A stretch of 64,000 bases of DNA from Branchiostoma floridae (lineage: Eukaryota; Chordata; Leptocardii; Amphioxiformes; Branchiostomatidae), in contig NC_049982.1 in assembly GCF_000003815.2 (NCBI RefSeq), forward strand, positions 6,927,283 through 6,991,282, written 5' to 3'. The notes under the pieces are model-generated. The model was given only the letters and a program-made list of their open reading frames with translations. It made no database searches and had not been told where the DNA came from. Positions 58,271-64,000 of this stretch are shown here, piece by piece. The translations under genes and the position numbers were made by a program. Positions within the stretch are counted from its first letter, which is position 1. Each line of letters begins with the position of its first letter.

Positions 58271-61200
58271 TCACAACTTTGATAGCCTCAGGACAGCACG
58301 ACCTTTGACCTTTCCAGCCTTCAACTTTTGGATGACATCCCATGCACTCTCCAGGGGGTGATGGCAAATTGGTGGTGGTTTTACCTGAAACAAAGACATA
58401 ACAATGTCATGTAACATCGATACCAGGACAACTTTCGATCCAACCTATTTGGCTCAGGCACAAATTCACACCTCTAAATGAGACTGCTGCCTGTGTGCTC
58501 TTTTCTGTACTGAGGTTTGGGCAGCTAATTCTGATTTCCAATAATTTGTTGAGGAAGCCATCCTAACTATGTGTGATTTCTGTCAATTTGACCAATTTTT
58601 CATGATTTTAGCATTTTACCTAGAGAGTTTTCCTGAAACCAGTGTTAAGTGTTGTGGGAATCTCTCATGCAGACAATCCTTTATTAATTTGGCTTTGAGA
58701 ATCTTTGAGACTGGATATCTTGTAAGCATGAAAAAAGCAATCCCAAAAAGCAGTTTAATATTATCACTCAAGCAACTGAATATGATTTCAAAAACGGTCA
58801 GACATTTCAGATAGCATCCACTTTATCTTTCATCTGAGTGGCACTGAGTAAGTTAAACAGCAGGTTTTATATCCTAACAATGAAAGAAGTGACTCTTGCT
58901 CTACACTGCTGTTGTTTTTCTTTGGATACTATTTTCAAGAAGCATGTCCTTTACAAACCTTCCCACTTGCCACCAGAGCCATGACTTCCCTCAGCTGCTG
59001 CACACTCCCCACAGCCACTGCAGCGAGTGTGTGGTTCCTCAACACAAAGGGAGTCAGTGGGATGGTGCCGACCACCCTTGGTTTTGCCATGATGCCTACC
59101 ATGGCATGTATGCCGCTCTGGGGATGGATTAGACGTTTAGACTGTGTCTGGCACAAACTCTTGATACATTAGATTCCAACCACAAAGCCTATAAGTATCC
59201 TGGCCATTGATAAACATTAGCATCTCATTTCTAACAGGGTATCAAATATCTTCCCTTCGAGAACAATACCAACCATATTACATAATAAGAGTAAGATAAA
59301 CATACAATTGAGTAAGTGAAATACATATACTCACCATAAAAATTAAATGTAGCTGTTTAATTGTTTGCAGTCAGACAGTGGCTTACAATAAAAGTGCAGT
59401 GGTAATTGGTAAGAATTATTTGTTTTGCAGCATGGAAATATTGCAAGATGCTGAATCTATGTACACGAAATTGATATCATGGCCTTCACATTTTGTTTGA
59501 CTCCTTCGGTTACTGTAATTCTCAGTTTTCCTGAGTTAGAGTATTTTTTACACACAATGTCCACCTATTGCTGTACAATATAAATGTTCAACAATCTGGA
59601 GTCTACCTGGTCAAGAATCCTCTCCACACGTGAAAAGGTTTCAGGCAAGTTGACAAAGTCGACGGCAGCCACAGCAGAGCAAGAAGCCCCACAAGCTTTT
59701 CTGGTAGCAGCAAGCAAGGAGCGCTCATTGCCTATGGAGTTTTTTATTAGAACAGTGTAAATGATAAGATAGTTCAAAGCACATTGGAATGCTAAAATGA
59801 TATACAGCAAATGAAACTAGAAATTTATGTGCCAAGCTTTTCATGAATAAACACCAACATGACAGAGTACACAGTTGGGTCCACAAAATCACACAAATAT
59901 GTCGACACAGTCATAAGAGGATGTTTATGAAGATAGAAGTGTGCCATCTATATTTCTGGCATAGTATTTAGTATTGAACACCGTAACAAGAAACAATGCC
60001 ACCATCTGTTATGTGCCAATTTTTTTTTCAATTCAAAGAAATTTTCCCCTGTTGGTTTGTTGAATCTGCATGCATCCCAACTTAATAAAACAATTCGTAG
60101 CCTTATTTTGTAAAACTTTGTATATTGATTGGTCATCTGTATAAACATCATCCTACTACTGACCTTCTTTTCCCCAGTGTACTGTCACATCACAGCCAGC
60201 ATCTTTTGCAGAGGCAAGTTTGTCAACCTGCAATCAGAAAATATATACAGACCACAGTATATATGATATATTGATTGTTAGGTGGGTTTATTGATTAATC
60301 GATTGATAATTTGACAGTGAATTATTCATATTATTTGCCTTTTACATTATTTCTTCAAATTTTACAAGTTAAACATCACCTTAGACATCATCCTATTTTA
60401 GTAAAAAAAATGTTTGAATTTGATGATTCAGACCTAGCTCTGTTGGGAGCCTCCAAACCCAATTTTAAGTCTTCCATTGTACAATTAGGTACAAATTGGA
60501 TATGTACATTTAGATAAAGTTGGGACAATTATTGCAAGGAACCAAAATGACCCTTACCCTCTAACTAAGCACCCAGATGTTGGTATCTATGAGTAAAGAA
60601 AAGCTCAACTTACATCGACATCGGCACACACCAGACGCACGTTAGACGGCAACAGCTGTTTGGCAATCTGGACAGCCCACAGACCAAGGCCACCCATGCC
60701 TACCAAGAGCACTGTACAATCTTGAAAGGATGGATATTAATAAGAAGGAGGTGTTATATCATCTGAGTCTCTTGTACGAGAACAAAAGACCAATCTTATG
60801 TACTCTAACATTTATTTATTTATTTATTTATTTGGGAATGTGACAAATACATTACACAGACTCTCAGGCAGCATTGCTAATAATGGGGTCTACAAGCAGG
60901 GACAGATACACAAGAATGGTAAATCATAATGCTACTCTAACATCATGTTGTCATAAATATCTATACAATGTTTACAGTATCACTAATGCCATTAACTATG
61001 ACTACATACATGTATATTATTTAATGTACAAAACTATGTGGCCTGTCTTTCGATTTGGTTTTGAGCTGATGATAATTATTTGTAAGATAAATATGATCAT
61101 AGTTTAATGTATCCTTTTTCATTTTTGCTTGGTCATTCAGGTGGTTGACATAATCCTTTTATTATCTCGAGGAGGTGCCTCGACCACGTTACAGCCTCAT

Positions 61201-61587
61201 TACTCAACACATTGGGTACCTACTGGCCGGCAAAATACACCAGATATTATAATCATTATTATTATTATATTTCATGGAAAACACGGTACCTGTGTGCCTT
61301 GCAAAGTCATTGACAGTGGGCATTATCGTGGCCACAGCATTGTAGGCAGTTAGACCTGAGCAAGGGAGGAGGCAGGCCGTGTCCATGGCAACAGAGTCAG
61401 GCACCTTCAGCAGCAGCTTGGCATCAGGGCAAACCACGTAATCAGAGAAGCTGGATTAAGGTTCAGACAGAATGAAGTTAGAATTCAGATTGTGTATGTG
61501 TGTGTGACTGTGTGTGTGTAACGTTATAGTGTTCAGCGCCAAGGGCAGGTATACCTGTGTTTTTGTCTGTGTGTGTGTTTGTGTGCC

Positions 61588-61629
<42 letters not shown>

Positions 61630-61639
61630 CGTGCGTGCC

Positions 61640-61670
<31 letters not shown>

Positions 61671-63704
61671 CTGTGTGTGTATGTGTGTGTGTGTGTGTGT
61701 GCGTGCGTGCCTGCGTGTGTGTGTGTGTGTGTGTGGTGTAGTGTTCAGTACCAAGGGCATGTACACTGTATACCTGTGTGTTTATATGGTGAGTAATGAA
61801 CAGCACCCAGGACAGGCATGGTCACATGTGGATAGTGTTCAATACTAAGGACATGTAGCACCAAGGACAGGTATGTTTTCATAAAAATAGTGAGTGTTAA
61901 TTAGCAAGGACAGGTGTGCTTGTGTGTGGACAGTGTTCAGGGGTGTGGATAACGTTCAGCACCAAGGACAAGTATGGTTTGTATGATCATTCAAAAATAT
62001 TTGAAATTAATATTTTTTATTTCAAAACTTAAACCATCATTATTATCATCATGCCAGGGTACATTTACTCCTAAGAAGAAACCACTCCCTCTCCAAAACA
62101 TACAATTACAACAAAAAGTAGATCAAGTCAGAATTCCTTACCCGCCGTCTATAAACGCTCCGTTTGTGTTCACTACCCTGTTCAGACAGTCTATGGGTCT
62201 TCCCTCTGCACATCTGCTACAGGCTGAGCACCCACCCATACTGTATACCACTACCCTGTCACCAACCTAGCAGGACAAAGTGTGCCATGTGTAACAGTTC
62301 TACATTGGGAAAATATATTGCCTTTCTACAAAGTAACATATGACATCATTTTGTGTTATCTGTATGATGTAGTTTGTTGCCGGTATTTGATATATTTAGG
62401 CTGAAAATTCCAACTACATAATCATAATTTTGCAATTTTATTGCCAATGAAATAGGAGGCAGTATTTCAGATGTCTACCTGCACCCAACTTGCACCAGTC
62501 TAAATGTGTGCGGATTTTATATAGTACTTTGCTTCCAACTTGTTATCTATGAAAGTGCCAAAAATGACATGAAGAAAACAAAAAAGATGATCTAATGTGC
62601 AAGCATTAACATGATTTCAAGCAGCAACATTTTGTGGCAATATTTGCATTCTAGCATAGAAGAAAAATGAAAGACCCTATCTTTTTATACATACCTTTAC
62701 ATCAGTCTTTACTGTAGGATCCATGTTCGCAACTGTTCCAGAAATTTCATGGCCTGTAGATAATAGAAATACAAAATGTATTATTTACTAGTTCTATACA
62801 GCATTGTAATGCAAAAGTAACAGTTTTTTTACCAATATTTTATTACATATTTTCTAATTATGTTATGTATGACCACTAGTCTATGGCCTATGTCATGATT
62901 TTCTGTGATTGGCGCTAAACAAAAGTTTTGCAAAGGACAGCTGGCTTCAGGCGCAGCAAATCTTATCATAGTTATTTCTTTATCATAAAATTCATGCCAT
63001 AGTCATGACTCAATCAGCTTCTTTAGCTACCATTTTACTGTCAAATAACAATAACAAAGGTACAATGAGTGAGTGGGTGGGTGGGTGAGTGAATCAATCA
63101 GTACATGCATGCAGTGATTATATTGTATTTTGATTATCACAGAATACTGTACCCAAAATAAGTGGCAGATTTTGCTGTTGAAGAATGCCTTCTGTAGCGT
63201 GGATATCTGAATGGCACACCCCTGCACAGGCCACCTGAAATCAGATCAGAAAGGTGACATAAATCAACTTAAATCTGCAATTGCCTAATTCCTTTAGGCG
63301 TTGGCACTTAGTAGGGTCCAAAGTCCAACGTTGTTTCATATTTAAAAGTAAGACCATGTATATACAGTATCAATCATAAGACTTAGTGCACTGGTTATGG
63401 ACTAGTAAAGCCTTTTGAAAAGAACGGCAAGCTGAATGAACTTTGCTGGTGAGCTATGAGAACTACCAAATAAAGTTCCATGAAAACCTTTGCAAAGCGA
63501 TGTCCATAAGACTTAGTGTAACACATTACAGATCAACATCACTTGGTACATGTAAGTATCGAAGCACTCATTTAAATTGCTCGATAGTTCAGCACCGATA
63601 GTTACCTGCACCACGGCACCTCCCCGGGGAGCAGTGGGCACCTGTTCCGTCACGAGCACCAGAGGCTTACCGTACTCCACCAGCTTCTGACTCCGCCGGG
63701 ACAT
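58271..63704 (-). CDS. Zinc-dependent medium-chain alcohol dehydrogenase (complete)
   Basis: Exons in transcript order: 63704-63606, 63234-63153, 62753-62695, 62266-62142, 61450-61290, 60720-60614, 60227-60164, 59731-59607, 59117-58959, 58384-58271 (TGA); 1095 bp, 364 residues, all phases consistent, GT-AG junctions. Catalytic zinc ligands: Cys in ACAGVCHSD, His in GHEISG, Cys in [13 protein letters not shown]. Structural zinc loop intact: C-x2-C-x2-C-x7-C in [14 protein letters not shown]. Nucleotide loop [14 protein letters not shown], and VCADVD with the Asp expected for NAD. The length is typical of the family (about 340-380). By family it oxidises alcohols or reduces aldehydes with NAD in the cytosol; the specific substrate cannot be read from sequence. 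It is a clear paralogue of the minus-strand gene at 40261-45442, with the same intron positions. The 5' end lies 296 bp from the window edge. TG-repeat and TTTA-tract DNA fill two introns. Confidence 0.95.
58680..58893. repeat. Dispersed repeat, copy 2
   Basis: Partner of the repeat at 25440-25650, here in the last intron of the second dehydrogenase. Confidence 0.45.
60808..60900. mobile_element. (TTTA)n-anchored retroelement-like fragment
   Basis: TTTATTTATTTATTTATTTA followed by GGGAATGTGACAAATACATT and more complex sequence, as expected for a reverse-oriented poly-A-type tail. Class not identifiable. Confidence 0.35.
61494..61737. repeat. TG-rich microsatellite
   Basis: About 240 bp of TGTG with GCGTGC and CTGTG interruptions in an intron of the second dehydrogenase. 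Flanking GTGTTCAG-CCAAGG-CA-GTA words repeat at 61530, 61741 and again to about 61970, showing local expansion of a larger unit. Confidence 0.95.
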
Positions 63705-64000
63705 CTTGGTTCAAATCTTAACGTTATATTGAATCAAGAAGGCCAAAACAAGCGGGACAAAACAGGAAGCTGGAATACGATGATAAGATCCCTACAAAGT
63801 CATGGGCTTCGGCTATAGGCTATTGTATTTAAAGTTTCTGTATAGGAAAGAGAGCGCATGTGGAAGAGCCCGATGTCTCTTGGTACACTGAACTCCGCTC
63901 TTGTTTACTTCCGGGTGCAGATCAGCAGTGTTCACTCCCATCGTCCTTTGCGTTAAGTTCGAGAAAGTCAGCCGAGGTCATTCTCCTACGCAGATTCGAA
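63705..64000 (-). promoter_or_regulatory. 5' flank of the second dehydrogenase
   Basis: Sequence immediately upstream of the start codon on the minus strand; it should hold the 5' UTR and proximal promoter. No specific site can be assigned. Confidence 0.4.

Noticed and set aside
61456-61848. Cys-Val-Cys and Thr-His repeat ORFs
   Set aside because: Microsatellite translation inside a dehydrogenase intron.

Overview
The window looks like a 64 kb piece of an invertebrate-chordate nuclear genome, most likely amphioxus (Branchiostoma). The genes are intron-rich with canonical GT-AG junctions. They encode a vesicular glutamate transporter, a fibrinogen-domain lectin-like protein, two zinc alcohol dehydrogenases and an NHL-repeat membrane protein. 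Introns and spacers carry many short inverted-repeat elements, SINE-like pieces and microsatellites. Two N gaps (100 and 833 positions) show a draft assembly. The species call is inference; everything else was read from exon translations and splice sites, without any database search.

Layout. (1) 6374-32526, plus strand: an SLC17 transporter of the VGLUT type, 13 coding exons in view, complete except for the N-terminal start exon. At least five of its exon edges have nearby partial copies. One would give an in-frame 48-residue extension of an exon, and another is a perfectly framed 42-nt mini-exon. (2) 36487-39393, plus: a four-exon, 533-residue putative type II membrane protein with five 17-residue Pro-rich repeats, one transmembrane helix and a C-terminal fibrinogen domain. 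(3) 40261-45442, minus: a zinc-dependent medium-chain dehydrogenase, with middle exons lost in the 833-N gap. (4) 47500-56018, plus: a putative type II membrane protein with a long acidic, Tyr-rich N-terminal region bearing four PYAVRY-type repeats, one transmembrane helix and a C-terminal NHL-like propeller; its large exon has one frame break. (5) 58271-63704, minus: a complete 364-residue paralogue of gene 3, with the same exon plan.

The two dehydrogenases are an old duplicate pair now separated by the NHL gene. Genes 2 and 4 are unrelated in their ectodomains but share one design: a repetitive cytoplasmic N-terminus, a single helix and an adhesive extracellular domain. Nothing suggests that the five genes form one pathway.

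The non-coding DNA holds two related MITE families (one with TTAA target duplications), several one-off inverted-repeat elements, a tRNA-derived SINE, a tandem pair of about 1.04-kb units carrying octamer (ATGCAAAT) motifs, minisatellites, CA/TG tracts and a probable leucine-rich-repeat receptor pseudogene. No rRNA, CRISPR or convincing stand-alone tRNA gene was seen.
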